DNA from: Prevotella sp. P5-92
Lineage (GTDB): Bacteria; Bacteroidota; Bacteroidia; Bacteroidales; Bacteroidaceae
NCBI RefSeq assembly: GCF_002251245.1
Contig: NZ_NPJG01000074.1
Span: forward strand, 1-50,818
DNA length: 50,818 nucleotides
Direction of reading: 5' to 3'
Numbering within the stretch: position 1 is the stretch's first letter; the number at the start of each line of letters is the position of its first letter. The notes below the pieces were generated by a model. The model made no database searches. It was given only the letters and a program-made list of their open reading frames with translations, and was not told the origin of the DNA. Of this stretch, positions 35,653-44,570 are shown piece after piece. Both the position numbers and the translations under genes were made by a program.

Positions 35653-36855
35653 ATGAAGAAAATCATGTTGCTTTCGCTCGCTGCCCTTCTTACACTGGGA
35701 GCAAGCGCAGAAGAAAAGAAAAATGGTGAGAACAAAAACAAGCCCGTGTTCACCACCATAAAAGAAAACAAAATCACAAGTATCAAAGACCAAAACAGGA
35801 GCGGCACGTGCTGGGACTACTCCACACTCAGCTACTTCGAAGCTGAGATACTCAAGAAAACCGGCAAGACATACGACCTCTGCGAGTCGTTTGTAGCCAA
35901 CAAGACTTATATGGATCGCGCAGTACAGGTAGTCCGCCTGCACGGCGACTGCCAGTTCTCGCAAGGAGGCTCTTGCTACGACCCACTCTACTGCATGCAG
36001 CACTACGGCATCTGCCCAGAAGACGCAATGCCTTTCCCAGGCTCGCTTTACGGCGACTCGCTCAACAACTTCAACGAGTTCTTCGCCCTCATGGAACCAT
36101 ACGTGGCTGCCGTAGCTAAGGGCGACCACAAGAAACTGTCGTCACAGTGGAAGGTGGGACTGCAGGGCATCCTCGACGCTTACCTCGGCAAGTGCCCTGA
36201 CACATTCACCTACGAAGGCAAACAGTACACCCCACAGTCGTTCGTGCAAAGCCTCGGCATCAACCTCGACGACTATGTGACCATCACCTCTTACACTCAC
36301 CACCCATTCTACACACGCTTCGCTGTGGAAGTGCAGGACAACTGGCGCAACCCACTATCTTGGAACCTGCCAATGGACGAGATGATGCGCGTGATTGACA
36401 ACGCCATCAACGAGGGCTACACCATCGCATGGGGAGGCGACGTGAGCGAAGAAGGATTCACACGCAAGGGACTCGCTTATGCCTACGACGTGAAGGAAAT
36501 GGAAAGCTTGCAGGGCAGCGACATGGCAAAATGGATGAGACTGGAGAAATCCAAAAAGACAGCTCTCATCGACTCGCTCGGATGCACCGTGCCTGAAATC
36601 ACACCTACACAGGAACGCCGCCAGCAACGCTACGACAACTGGGAACTCACCGACGACCACGGCATGCTCATCTACGGCATCGCCAAAGACCAAAACGGCA
36701 AAGAATACTATATGGTGAAAAACTCATGGGGCGAAACCGGCGACTATAAGGGTATTTGGTACATGACCAAAGCCTTCATCGCTGACAACACCATGGACTT
36801 CATGGTAAACAAAAACGCCATACCAAAGGATATCAGAAAGAAACTCGGTATCTAA
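35653..36855 (+). CDS. C1 family aminopeptidase (PepC/bleomycin hydrolase type)
   Basis: This exported cysteine peptidase has 400 residues and a signal peptide (about residues 1-19, LTLGASAEE). The catalytic residues are visible: the oxyanion Gln in KDQNRSGTCWDYS with Cys53, His336 in TDDHGMLIYGI and Asn357 in YYMVKNSWGE. Asp after the CW pair replaces the usual Ser/Ala, as in other Bacteroidales PepC-like proteins. It may take part in peptide or bile-salt-related metabolism, or general protein turnover, in the periplasm. Repeats begin at its stop codon. Confidence 0.9.
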   Translation: MKKIMLLSLAALLTLGASAEEKKNGENKNKPVFTTIKENKITSIKDQNRSGTCWDYSTLSYFEAEILKKTGKTYDLCESFVANKTYMDRAVQVVRLHGDCQFSQGGSCYDPLYCMQHYGICPEDAMPFPGSLYGDSLNNFNEFFALMEPYVAAVAKGDHKKLSSQWKVGLQGILDAYLGKCPDTFTYEGKQYTPQSFVQSLGINLDDYVTITSYTHHPFYTRFAVEVQDNWRNPLSWNLPMDEMMRVIDNAINEGYTIAWGGDVSEEGFTRKGLAYAYDVKEMESLQGSDMAKWMRLEKSKKTALIDSLGCTVPEITPTQERRQQRYDNWELTDDHGMLIYGIAKDQNGKEYYMVKNSWGETGDYKGIWYMTKAFIADNTMDFMVNKNAIPKDIRKKLGI

Positions 36856-36931
36856 GATTGAATAAACAGTTATTGGATAAGCTGTAATCAAGATTGAATA
36901 AGCTATTATCAAGATTGAATAAGCTATTATC
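36854..36931. repeat. 21-bp repeats after the C1 peptidase gene
   Basis: AAGATTGAATAAGCTATTAT plus C occurs at 36890 and 36911; a diverged longer copy starts at 36854, overlapping the stop codon. Confidence 0.75.
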
Positions 36932-36944
36932 AAAGATATATTTC

Positions 36945-36985
36945 GAAGAGTGAAGAACGATGATTTCTTCACTCTTCTTATTTTC
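36945..36985 (+). terminator. intrinsic terminator after the C1 peptidase gene
   Basis: GAAGAGTGAAGAA (36945-36957) pairs perfectly with TTCTTCACTCTTC (36965-36977), followed by TTATTTTC. Confidence 0.85.
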
Positions 36986-37072
36986 TCATCATAAACTCAT
37001 CATTGACCCATCATTTACTCATCATAAACTCATCATAAACTCATCATAAACCCATCATTGACTCATCATCTA
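36986..37072. repeat. 11-bp tandem array
   Basis: Eight units of 11 bp (CTCATCATAAA, with variants CCATCATTGA and TCATCATTTA) fill the space before the recJ leader. The rest of the 350-nt gap is AT-rich. Confidence 0.85.
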
Positions 37073-37205
37073 CTTCCCTTCATTAAAAAAACAAAAAAAA
37101 GCGGGGGATCTTGCTTTTATATTAAATATTATTCGTAACTTTACACGCCAAAATGTACCTATACGTACGTTTTGCACTGAAGAAGAAAATAAAAAAACAA
37201 TATAA

Positions 37206-38933
37206 ATGCATTTCAAATGGAACATAGAAACACCATCATCCGAAAGAAAGCAGGCAGCTAAGGAGCTGGCAGACAAGATCGGAATGAGCCCGATACTTGC
37301 CGACCTGCTCATAAGAAGAGGCATAAAGACAGAATCGGCTGCCAAACGCTTCTTCCGACCGATGCTGAGCGAACTCATCGACCCGTTCCTCATGAACGAC
37401 ATGGACATCGCCGTTGACCGACTCAACGACGCCATGGGACGTAAGGAACGCATCATGGTCTATGGCGACTACGACGTGGACGGATGCACTGCCGTCGCAC
37501 TGGTGTATAAGGTATTGCAACAGTTCTACTCCAATATCGAATACTATATACCAGACCGATACGACGAGGGTTACGGAGTGAGCCGCAAAAGCATCGACGA
37601 AGCAAAGGAAAAAGGTGTAAAACTAATCATAGTTCTCGACTGTGGCATAAAAGCCATAGACGAGATAGCTTATGCAAAGAAGCTCGGCATTGACTTCATC
37701 ATCTGCGACCATCACGTCCCCGACGACGAGATGCCGCCAGCCGTTGCCATACTCAACCCGAAGCGAAAAGACTCCACATACCCGTTCCACCACCTCTCTG
37801 GATGTGGCGTGGGATTTAAGTTTATGCAGGCTTTCGCTAAAAACAATGGCATCCCGTTCTCACGACTCATGCCCGTACTCGACTTCTGCGCCATCAGCAT
37901 CGCGTCAGACATTGTGCCCGTGACAGGCGAAAACCGCACGTTGGCTTTCCACGGACTGAAGCAGCTGAACCAAAACCCGTCGGTGGGACTGAAAGCTATC
38001 ATCAAGATATGCGGACTCGCGGGAAGGGAACTCACCATGAGCGATATAGTGTTTAAAATCGGACCACGCATCAACGCATCCGGAAGAATACAAAACGGCA
38101 AGGAAGCTGTTGACCTGCTCGTGGAACGCGACTTAAAGACGGCACTGCTGCAGGCAAGTCAGATAAACGGATACAACGAACTGAGAAAGGATATCGACAA
38201 GCAGATGACGGAAGAAGCTAACCAAATCGTGGAAAAGCTTGAAAACCAGCAGCATCTCTCGTCGATAGTGCTCTATGGCGAAAACTGGAAAAAAGGCGTC
38301 ATAGGCATCGTGGCTTCACGACTCACCGAGCTCTACTTCCGTCCAACAGTGGTGCTCACCATTGTCGATGGCATGGCAACGGGATCGGCACGCAGCGTGG
38401 CGGGATTCGACATCTACGACGCCATAAAGAGCTGCCGCGACCTTCTCGAAAACTTCGGCGGACACACTTACGCCGCCGGACTGTCGATGAAGAAAGAGAA
38501 TATCCCCGCCTTCAGCAAGCGGTTTCAAGCATATGTCAACAATCACATCCAGCCAGAACAGACTCAAGCCCTACTCGATATTGAGGAAGAGATAGACTTC
38601 AAGGACATCACCAAGAAGATGCTTACAGACCTGAAGAAATTTGCGCCTCACGGTCCGTTCAACCCCAAACCGCTGTTCTGCACTCACAACGTGTATGACT
38701 ACGGCACAAGCAAGGTGGTGGGAAAGATGCAGGAACACATCAAACTCGAACTCGTTGACAGCAAGTCGAGCAACGTGATGAACGGCATCGCCTTCGGACA
38801 AAGCAGTTCGGCTCTGTTTATCAAGAGCAAACGCAGCTTCGACATCGTTTACACCATAGAGGAAAACGCTTATAAGCACGGCGAAATTCAACTTCAAATA
38901 GAAGATATCAAACCTTCGGGGAATGAAGAATGA
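37206..38933 (+). CDS. recJ: single-stranded-DNA-specific exonuclease RecJ
   Basis: RecJ is a 5'-3' exonuclease on single-stranded DNA in recombination and mismatch repair. The 575-residue product has the DHH-family metal motifs: MVYGDYDVDGCTA (about residues 85-97), VLDCGIKAIDEI, and ICDHHVPDDEMPPAVAILNPK. DHHA1 follows with GVIGIVASRL and GGHTYAAGLSM (about residue 420), then an OB-type domain. It is full length. The closest -7-like sequence is TAACTTTA at about 37133, one base off consensus. recQ follows on the same strand after 161 nt; RecQ and RecJ work together in the RecF pathway. Confidence 0.94.
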   Translation: MHFKWNIETPSSERKQAAKELADKIGMSPILADLLIRRGIKTESAAKRFFRPMLSELIDPFLMNDMDIAVDRLNDAMGRKERIMVYGDYDVDGCTAVALVYKVLQQFYSNIEYYIPDRYDEGYGVSRKSIDEAKEKGVKLIIVLDCGIKAIDEIAYAKKLGIDFIICDHHVPDDEMPPAVAILNPKRKDSTYPFHHLSGCGVGFKFMQAFAKNNGIPFSRLMPVLDFCAISIASDIVPVTGENRTLAFHGLKQLNQNPSVGLKAIIKICGLAGRELTMSDIVFKIGPRINASGRIQNGKEAVDLLVERDLKTALLQASQINGYNELRKDIDKQMTEEANQIVEKLENQQHLSSIVLYGENWKKGVIGIVASRLTELYFRPTVVLTIVDGMATGSARSVAGFDIYDAIKSCRDLLENFGGHTYAAGLSMKKENIPAFSKRFQAYVNNHIQPEQTQALLDIEEEIDFKDITKKMLTDLKKFAPHGPFNPKPLFCTHNVYDYGTSKVVGKMQEHIKLELVDSKSSNVMNGIAFGQSSSALFIKSKRSFDIVYTIEENAYKHGEIQLQIEDIKPSGNEE

Positions 38934-38995
38934 AGAATTCTTTTGCAAACGAGAGGAGAACCGAGCTCGCTCGAGCTATCCCGAGTGCAGGTAAA

Positions 38996-39099
38996 GAATC
39001 GACGAAGTCAATGAAGTGTGAAATGTGAAAAGCTAACGAATCGACGAAGTCAATGAAGTGTGAAATGTGAAAAGCTAACGAATCGACGAAGTCAATGAA
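38996..39099 (+). repeat. 42-bp repeats containing the recQ start codon
   Basis: GAATCGACGAAGTCAATGAA starts at 38996, 39038 and 39080. In the last copy the ATG is the recQ start; in the two earlier copies it opens a five-codon frame MKCEM followed by TGA. Confidence 0.88.
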
Positions 39100-40996
39100 A
39101 GATAATTATCGCGAGATACTGAGGAGATATTGGCACTACGACGACTTCCGCGGCATACAACTCGACATCATCGAGAGCATCGGACAGGGACGCGACACCC
39201 TCGGCCTGATGCCTACAGGAGGCGGAAAGTCGATAACGTTTCAAGTGCCCGCACTGGCTTCTGAAGGCTTGTGCCTCGTTGTCACGCCTCTCATTGCACT
39301 GATGAAAGACCAGGTGGAGAACCTGCGGCGACGTGGCATCAAAGCGGCGGCAATATATTCCGGCATGACCAACGACAAGATACTGATGACGCTCGAGAAC
39401 TGCATCTTCGGTGCCTACAAGTTGCTCTATGTCTCGCCCGAACGACTCACCTCCGAATTTTTCATCGCCAAGATAAGACACGCCCGCATCAGCTTCATCA
39501 CCGTCGATGAGGCGCACTGCATCACGCAATGGGGCTACGACTTCCGTCCGTCGTATCTGAAGATTGCGCTCTTCCGCAAGCTCTTCCCCGACACTCCCGT
39601 CCTCGCACTTACCGCCACAGCCACGCCTGCCGTGATAGAAGACATACAGGTGCAGTTGGGATTCAAGGAGAAGAACGTGTTCCGCATGAGCTTCCTTAGA
39701 GCCAACCTCGCCTATATGGTTTTTCATGCCGCAAACAGGCTGGAGGACATAAGAACATTATTAAATAAGGTGGGAGGCAGCTCGATAGTGTATGTGCAGA
39801 AGAGAAAAGACTGCGACGAGCTGGTTGACTACCTCACGCAAAACGGCATCTCAGCCACTTCCTATCACGCCAGACTCAACGACGTGGACAAAAACCAACG
39901 GCAGGAAGCATGGAAGAGAGGCGACATCACTACCATGGTGGCCACCAACGCCTTCGGCATGGGCATCGACAAACCCGACGTGAGACTGGTGATACACAAA
40001 AACAGTCCCGCCAGCCTCGAAGCATACTTCCAGGAAGCAGGACGTGCTGGACGCGACGGCAAGAAAGCTTATGCCGTGATGATCTACAACGACGACGACA
40101 GGAAACGTCTCCTCATGCAGCTCAGACACTCTTTTCCCGAGAAAGACTTCATCAGGCAGGTGTATAACGAGCTGGCTTACTTCTACCAGATTGCCGTGGG
40201 CGACGGCTATAACTGTAACTTCGAGTTCGACATCAACAAGTTTTGCCGCACATATCGCCACATGCCAGAAGACACACTCTCAGCAATTAAAATCCTCATG
40301 CAGTCGGGATATGTGGCTTATACAGAAAACGACGACTATGCCTCGCGGGTGATGTTCGCCCTCGAACGCGACGACCTCTACCGCCTGCGCAACAACAGTC
40401 AGAAAGAAGACCTCCTGATAGAGACCATGTTGCGCAAATATCCAGGACTGTTCTGCACGTGGACATTTATCAACGAGGCTGATCTCGCCTCCATCCTTGG
40501 CATGGAACAACGAGAGGTGTATCTGCTGCTGAAAGGTCTCGACGACAAGAATATCCTCAACTACATCCCTCAGAAACACATCCCGCACCTGCGCTTCACT
40601 CAGCGCCGGGAAGACGGACACCGCATCACTATCCCCAAAGAGGTGTATGAAGTGATGTATATGAAAGCCGCCGAACGTATCGACGCCGTGCTGAAATACG
40701 CACAAGACGCCTCCACATGCCGCAGCCGACAGCTACTGGCATATTTCGGCGAGACGAAGAAAGAGGATTGCGGCGTCTGCGACGTGTGCTCGGCGAAAAA
40801 GCCACAGGAGAAGAAGACGGAGAAATGGATGGAGGCATACGACATGGTCATGGCAAAGCTGGCTGACAAGAAGAGACACGACATAGCCGAGCTGTGCGAT
40901 ACCGACATCCCGCTCGAGACGGTGGCTGACGTCATCACTTATCTTACCCATCAGCAGACAATAGGCAACGACGGGATATACGTGTTCATGAAATAA
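39095..40996 (+). CDS. recQ: ATP-dependent DNA helicase RecQ
   Basis: This 3'-5' helicase has 633 residues. Walker A lies in LMPTGGGKSITFQVPAL (about residues 34-50), the DEAH box in TVDEAHCITQWGYDFRPSY, and motif VI in FQEAGRAGRDGKKAYAVM. The RQC zinc cluster is represented by ACRSRQ-type Cys plus DCGVCDVC (about residue 567). The C-terminal helical segment is short and is not a clear HRDC domain. Expression may be affected by the 42-bp repeats with mini open frames before the ATG. The 3' end, including the stop, is duplicated downstream. Confidence 0.94.
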   Translation: MKDNYREILRRYWHYDDFRGIQLDIIESIGQGRDTLGLMPTGGGKSITFQVPALASEGLCLVVTPLIALMKDQVENLRRRGIKAAAIYSGMTNDKILMTLENCIFGAYKLLYVSPERLTSEFFIAKIRHARISFITVDEAHCITQWGYDFRPSYLKIALFRKLFPDTPVLALTATATPAVIEDIQVQLGFKEKNVFRMSFLRANLAYMVFHAANRLEDIRTLLNKVGGSSIVYVQKRKDCDELVDYLTQNGISATSYHARLNDVDKNQRQEAWKRGDITTMVATNAFGMGIDKPDVRLVIHKNSPASLEAYFQEAGRAGRDGKKAYAVMIYNDDDRKRLLMQLRHSFPEKDFIRQVYNELAYFYQIAVGDGYNCNFEFDINKFCRTYRHMPEDTLSAIKILMQSGYVAYTENDDYASRVMFALERDDLYRLRNNSQKEDLLIETMLRKYPGLFCTWTFINEADLASILGMEQREVYLLLKGLDDKNILNYIPQKHIPHLRFTQRREDGHRITIPKEVYEVMYMKAAERIDAVLKYAQDASTCRSRQLLAYFGETKKEDCGVCDVCSAKKPQEKKTEKWMEAYDMVMAKLADKKRHDIAELCDTDIPLETVADVITYLTHQQTIGNDGIYVFMK

Positions 40997-41051
40997 CACG
41001 TCTAAAATGTAGGAATACTTATTCATGAAATAACACGTCCAAAATATAGGA
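40985..41051. repeat. 37-bp-period duplication of the recQ end
   Basis: TTCATGAAATAACACGTC and the following 12 nt at 40985-41014 (with the recQ TAA) recur at 41022-41051 with two substitutions. Confidence 0.8.
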
Positions 41052-41151
41052 AAAGCTGATAAAAAGACAGAAAAAAGACACGAAAACAACTTTTTTCATA
41101 GTAAAACACAAAAAAAAGTCACTTTTTGTTTGGAGTTTCAAGTAATTTGTG

Positions 41152-41159
41152 TACTTTTG
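41152..41159 (+). promoter_or_regulatory. -7 box of the trp operon
   Basis: TACTTTTG followed by CAGC, with TTTG about 21 nt upstream; 34 nt before the leader peptide ATG. Confidence 0.7.
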
Positions 41160-41192
41160 CAGCGGTTAAACAATAAAAACAAAAAAATAATT

Positions 41193-41249
41193 ATGAACAG
41201 TCTGTACAATACAACATCATGGTGGTGGCGCGGCTCGAGATTCAAATAA
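41193..41249 (+). CDS. trpL: trp operon leader peptide
   Basis: This 18-codon open frame reads MNSLYNTTSWWWRGSRFK and then stops. Three consecutive Trp codons at 41220-41228 are the sensor of charged tRNA-Trp in transcription attenuation. It lies between the trp promoter and the intrinsic terminator at 41292-41331, 117 nt before trpB. Such leaders with tandem UGG codons are known upstream of trp genes in Bacteroidota (Bacteroid-trp RNA motif). The sequence TACAATACA inside the frame (41205-41213) can pair with TGTATTGTA at 41268-41276, a likely part of the switching structure. Confidence 0.9.
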   Translation: MNSLYNTTSWWWRGSRFK

Positions 41250-41291
41250 TCGCGGGACACGAAGCTGTGTATTGTATAAAGGACAAATAAC

Positions 41292-41332
41292 ACAAGGCTC
41301 ATCGTTAAACGCGATGAGCCTTGTTTGTTTTT
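41292..41332 (+). terminator. trp attenuator terminator
   Basis: ACAAGGCTCATCG (41292-41304) pairs with CGATGAGCCTTGT (41312-41324), followed by TTGTTTTT. It is the regulated terminator of the trp leader. Confidence 0.92.
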
Positions 41333-41366
41333 AAAAAAAGAATAATAACACAAAAAAATAGAAAAG

Positions 41367-42575
41367 ATGAAGAAATCGTTTTTAGTTGACGAAAATGGAT
41401 TCTACGGAGATTTCGGCGGATCGTATGTGCCGGAAATACTCTATGCCACAGTGGAGAAACTGAGAGAGGAATATCTCGACATTCTCGAGTCGAAAGAGTT
41501 TCAGGACGAGTACATGTCGCTGCTGCGCGACTATGTGGGACGCCCGTCGCCCCTCTACCTCGCCAAGAGGATGAGCGAGCGCTACGGCTGCCGCCTCTAC
41601 CTCAAGCGCGAAGACCTCAACCACACGGGAGCGCACAAGATAAACAACACCATCGGACAGATACTGCTGGCAAAGAAAATGGGAAAGAAACGCATCATAG
41701 CAGAGACCGGAGCCGGACAGCACGGCGTGGCGACGGCCACAGTGTGTGCGCTGATGGACATGCCGTGTGTGGTGTATCAAGGAGCACTCGACGTGGAACG
41801 ACAGCACACTAACGTGGAACGCATGAAGATGCTCGGTGCAGAGGTGAGACCAGTGAAGACAGGCAACTGGACCCTCAAAGACGCCACCAACGAGGCGATA
41901 CGCGACTGGTGCTGCCATCCACAAGACACCTTTTATATAATAGGCTCCACCGTTGGACCTCATCCCTACCCCGACCTCGTGGCACGTCTGCAGAGCATCA
42001 TCTCGAAAGAGATAAAAGAGCAGCTCGAAGAGAAGACAGGACGCGACTATCCCGACTATCTCATCGCTTGCGTGGGCGGCGGCTCTAATGCTGCTGGCAC
42101 CATCTACCACTATATCGACGACGAGCGCGTGAAGATTGTCCTGGCAGAAGCCGGCGGACAGGGTGTGGAGACAGGACACACTGCCGCCACCATTCATGCC
42201 GGACGACTCGGCATCCTGCACGGATCAAGAACACTCGTCATGCAGACTCCCGACGGACAGATCATCGAGGCTGAGAGCCTCTCTGCCGGACTCGACTATC
42301 CTGGCATCGGACCTATGCACGCCAACATCGCGTCGCAACACCGCGCCACCGTCTATTCCATCAACGACGACGAGGCCGTGAAGGCGGCGTACGAACTGAC
42401 ACGCACCGAAGGCATCATCCCCGCCCTCGAAAGCGCACACGCTTTAGGAGTGCTGCCAAAGATGAAGTTCAACGCCGACGATGTGGTCGTGCTCACCGTC
42501 AGCGGACGAGGCGACAAGGACGTGGAAACATATTTGTCTCACAAAGAAATGGCAGGAGAATATGGAAACTTTTAA
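41367..42575 (+). CDS. trpB: tryptophan synthase beta chain
   Basis: TrpB condenses indole and serine with PLP. The 402-residue product has the PLP lysine K91 in NHTGAHKINNT, the phosphate-binding GGGSNAAGT and the conserved ETGAGQHGVATA loop. It is a [14 protein letters not shown] TrpB1, expected to pair with TrpA at the end of the operon. As first structural gene it follows the attenuator. Its last codons overlap the trpE start by 14 nt, which suggests translational coupling. Confidence 0.96.
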   Translation: MKKSFLVDENGFYGDFGGSYVPEILYATVEKLREEYLDILESKEFQDEYMSLLRDYVGRPSPLYLAKRMSERYGCRLYLKREDLNHTGAHKINNTIGQILLAKKMGKKRIIAETGAGQHGVATATVCALMDMPCVVYQGALDVERQHTNVERMKMLGAEVRPVKTGNWTLKDATNEAIRDWCCHPQDTFYIIGSTVGPHPYPDLVARLQSIISKEIKEQLEEKTGRDYPDYLIACVGGGSNAAGTIYHYIDDERVKIVLAEAGGQGVETGHTAATIHAGRLGILHGSRTLVMQTPDGQIIEAESLSAGLDYPGIGPMHANIASQHRATVYSINDDEAVKAAYELTRTEGIIPALESAHALGVLPKMKFNADDVVVLTVSGRGDKDVETYLSHKEMAGEYGNF

Positions 42576-43953
42576 CTACAAGACATCATCGCGCACACTG
42601 CTCGCCGACCTCTACACTCCGGTGGGCATATACATGCGACTCAGGGACATCTATCCGCAGAGCGCACTCATGGAGAGTTCTGACTATCACGACTCGAACA
42701 ACAGCCACTCGTTTATCGGCATCAACCCGATAGCGTCGGTAGCCATCAGTCATGGCGAGGCCATTTGCACCTTCCCCAACGGCGACACCACACGCCACGA
42801 GGTGAACCGCGACTACCGCTCAGACAAGGCCATCAACGCCTTCATCTCTCGCTTTAAGGTAGAAGGAGAATACGCTTCATACTGTGGACTTTACGGCTAC
42901 ACATCGTTTAATGCTGTTCGCTACTTTGAGGACATCGCCGTCAAGGACACCACGATGGAAAAGAACGATGCACCCGACATGATGTACATCCTCTACAGAG
43001 ACATCATCGTGTTTGATCATTTCAACAATAAGCTCACCATCGTCACGCTCGGCGAAGAAAGCGCACTCGACGACATCTACCGGCAGATGAACAAAGCCAA
43101 CGTGCATGCCTACGACTTCCATCCCGTGGGCGACACCACCTCGCCGCTCACCGACGAGGAGCACAAGGCCAACATACGCCGCGGCATAAAGCACTGCCTC
43201 AGGGGCGACGTGTTCCAGATAGTCATCGCACGCCGCTTCATCCAGCACTACGAGGGCGACGACTTTAAGCTCTATCGAGCGCTGCGCTCCATCAATCCCT
43301 CGCCTTACCTCTTCTACTTTGACTTCGGCGGCTTCCGCATCTTCGGCTCCTCGCCCGAAACACACTGCCGCATAGAAGGCAGGAAGGCGTATATCGACCC
43401 AATAGCCGGCACCACACGGCGCACAGGCGACGAAGAGGCTGACCGCAAGGCAGCCGAATACCTGCGCAACGACGCCAAGGAAAACGCCGAACACGTCATG
43501 CTCGTCGATCTGGCGCGCAACGACCTCAGCCGCAACTGCCACGGAGTGAAGGTTGACTTTTACAAAGACCTCCAATACTACTCTCACGTGGTGCATCTCG
43601 TATCGCGCGTCAGCGGTACGCTCGACGACGGCGCCGACCCCATAAAGGCCTTCATCGACACCTTCCCCGCCGGCACCCTGTCGGGAGCGCCCAAGGTGAG
43701 GGCTATGCAGCTCATCAGCGAGATAGAGCCACACAATCGCGGTGCTTATGGCGGCTGCATCGGTTTCATCGGTCTCGACGGCTCGCTCAACCAGGCCATC
43801 ACCATACGCACCTTCGTCTCGCGCAACGGCGAACTGTGGTTTCAGGCTGGCGGCGGCATAGTGGCAAAGAGCGACGAGGACTACGAGCTGCAGGAAGTGA
43901 ACAACAAGCTCGGCGCGCTGCGTAAAGCCATAATGATGGCTGAGAAGATGTAA
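42562..43953 (+). CDS. trpE: anthranilate synthase component I
   Basis: TrpE converts chorismate to anthranilate with ammonia from TrpG. The 463-residue product has the chorismate-binding domain with DPIAGTTRRTG, NDAKENAEHVMLVDLARNDL (here spread over about residues 305-325) and FPAGTLSGAPKVRAM. Near the N-terminus, ALMESSDYHDSNNSHSFIG resembles the LLES motif of the tryptophan feedback site, so allosteric inhibition is likely. ATG 42562 (METFNYK) was chosen over 42481, which would overlap trpB by 95 nt. Confidence 0.95.
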   Translation: METFNYKTSSRTLLADLYTPVGIYMRLRDIYPQSALMESSDYHDSNNSHSFIGINPIASVAISHGEAICTFPNGDTTRHEVNRDYRSDKAINAFISRFKVEGEYASYCGLYGYTSFNAVRYFEDIAVKDTTMEKNDAPDMMYILYRDIIVFDHFNNKLTIVTLGEESALDDIYRQMNKANVHAYDFHPVGDTTSPLTDEEHKANIRRGIKHCLRGDVFQIVIARRFIQHYEGDDFKLYRALRSINPSPYLFYFDFGGFRIFGSSPETHCRIEGRKAYIDPIAGTTRRTGDEEADRKAAEYLRNDAKENAEHVMLVDLARNDLSRNCHGVKVDFYKDLQYYSHVVHLVSRVSGTLDDGADPIKAFIDTFPAGTLSGAPKVRAMQLISEIEPHNRGAYGGCIGFIGLDGSLNQAITIRTFVSRNGELWFQAGGGIVAKSDEDYELQEVNNKLGALRKAIMMAEKM

Positions 43954-43981
43954 TTTACTGATTCATATTATTCGACTGACA

Positions 43982-44548
43982 ATGAACAAGATAGTTATTA
44001 TAGACAACTACGACTCGTTTACATACAACCTGAGTCACCTGATAAAAGAAACCGGTGCCGACGTGACGGTGATACGCAACGACAAGTTTACGCTCAACCA
44101 GTTGGAACCGTTCGACAAGATAGTGCTCAGTCCCGGACCGGGCATCCCTTCCGAGGCAGGACTGCTGCTCGACGTGATAAAGGCTTACAAGGGCAAGAAG
44201 CCCATCCTCGGCGTGTGTCTCGGCCATCAGGCCATCGGCGAGGTGTTTGGCGGCAAACTCGAAAACCTCTCCGACGTGTTCCACGGTGTCGCCACCGAGG
44301 GCACCCAGTTCTCTAACGACTACATCTTCGACCATCTGCCCAAGCGCATCACCATGGGGCGCTACCACTCATGGGTGGTGAGCCGCGACAACTTCCCCTC
44401 CTGCCTTGAGATCACCGCCGTGAGCGACGAGGGACAGATTATGGCGCTGCGCCACAAGCATTACGACATCCACGGCATACAGTTCCATCCCGAGAGTTTG
44501 CTCACGCCCGAGGGAAAGACCATAGTAAGAAACTTCATTCTCAAATAA
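43982..44548 (+). CDS. trpG: anthranilate synthase component II (glutamine amidotransferase)
   Basis: The 188-residue class I amidotransferase supplies ammonia to TrpE. The catalytic triad is visible: Cys in GVCLGHQAIGE (about residue 80) and His/Glu in GIQFHPESLLTPEG. The N-terminal IIDNYDSFTYNL is diagnostic. It is a separate gene, not fused to trpE or trpD. Whether it also serves folate synthesis (PabA) cannot be told from the window. It lies 28 nt after trpE. Confidence 0.95.
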   Translation: MNKIVIIDNYDSFTYNLSHLIKETGADVTVIRNDKFTLNQLEPFDKIVLSPGPGIPSEAGLLLDVIKAYKGKKPILGVCLGHQAIGEVFGGKLENLSDVFHGVATEGTQFSNDYIFDHLPKRITMGRYHSWVVSRDNFPSCLEITAVSDEGQIMALRHKHYDIHGIQFHPESLLTPEGKTIVRNFILK

Positions 44549-44570
44549 ACATCAAAAAATCGACACAACT

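Noticed and set aside
41382..42221. Long antisense frames over trpB, trpE and other trp genes
   Set aside because: The sense frames are unmistakable trp enzymes; the antisense frames show only codon-bias effects.
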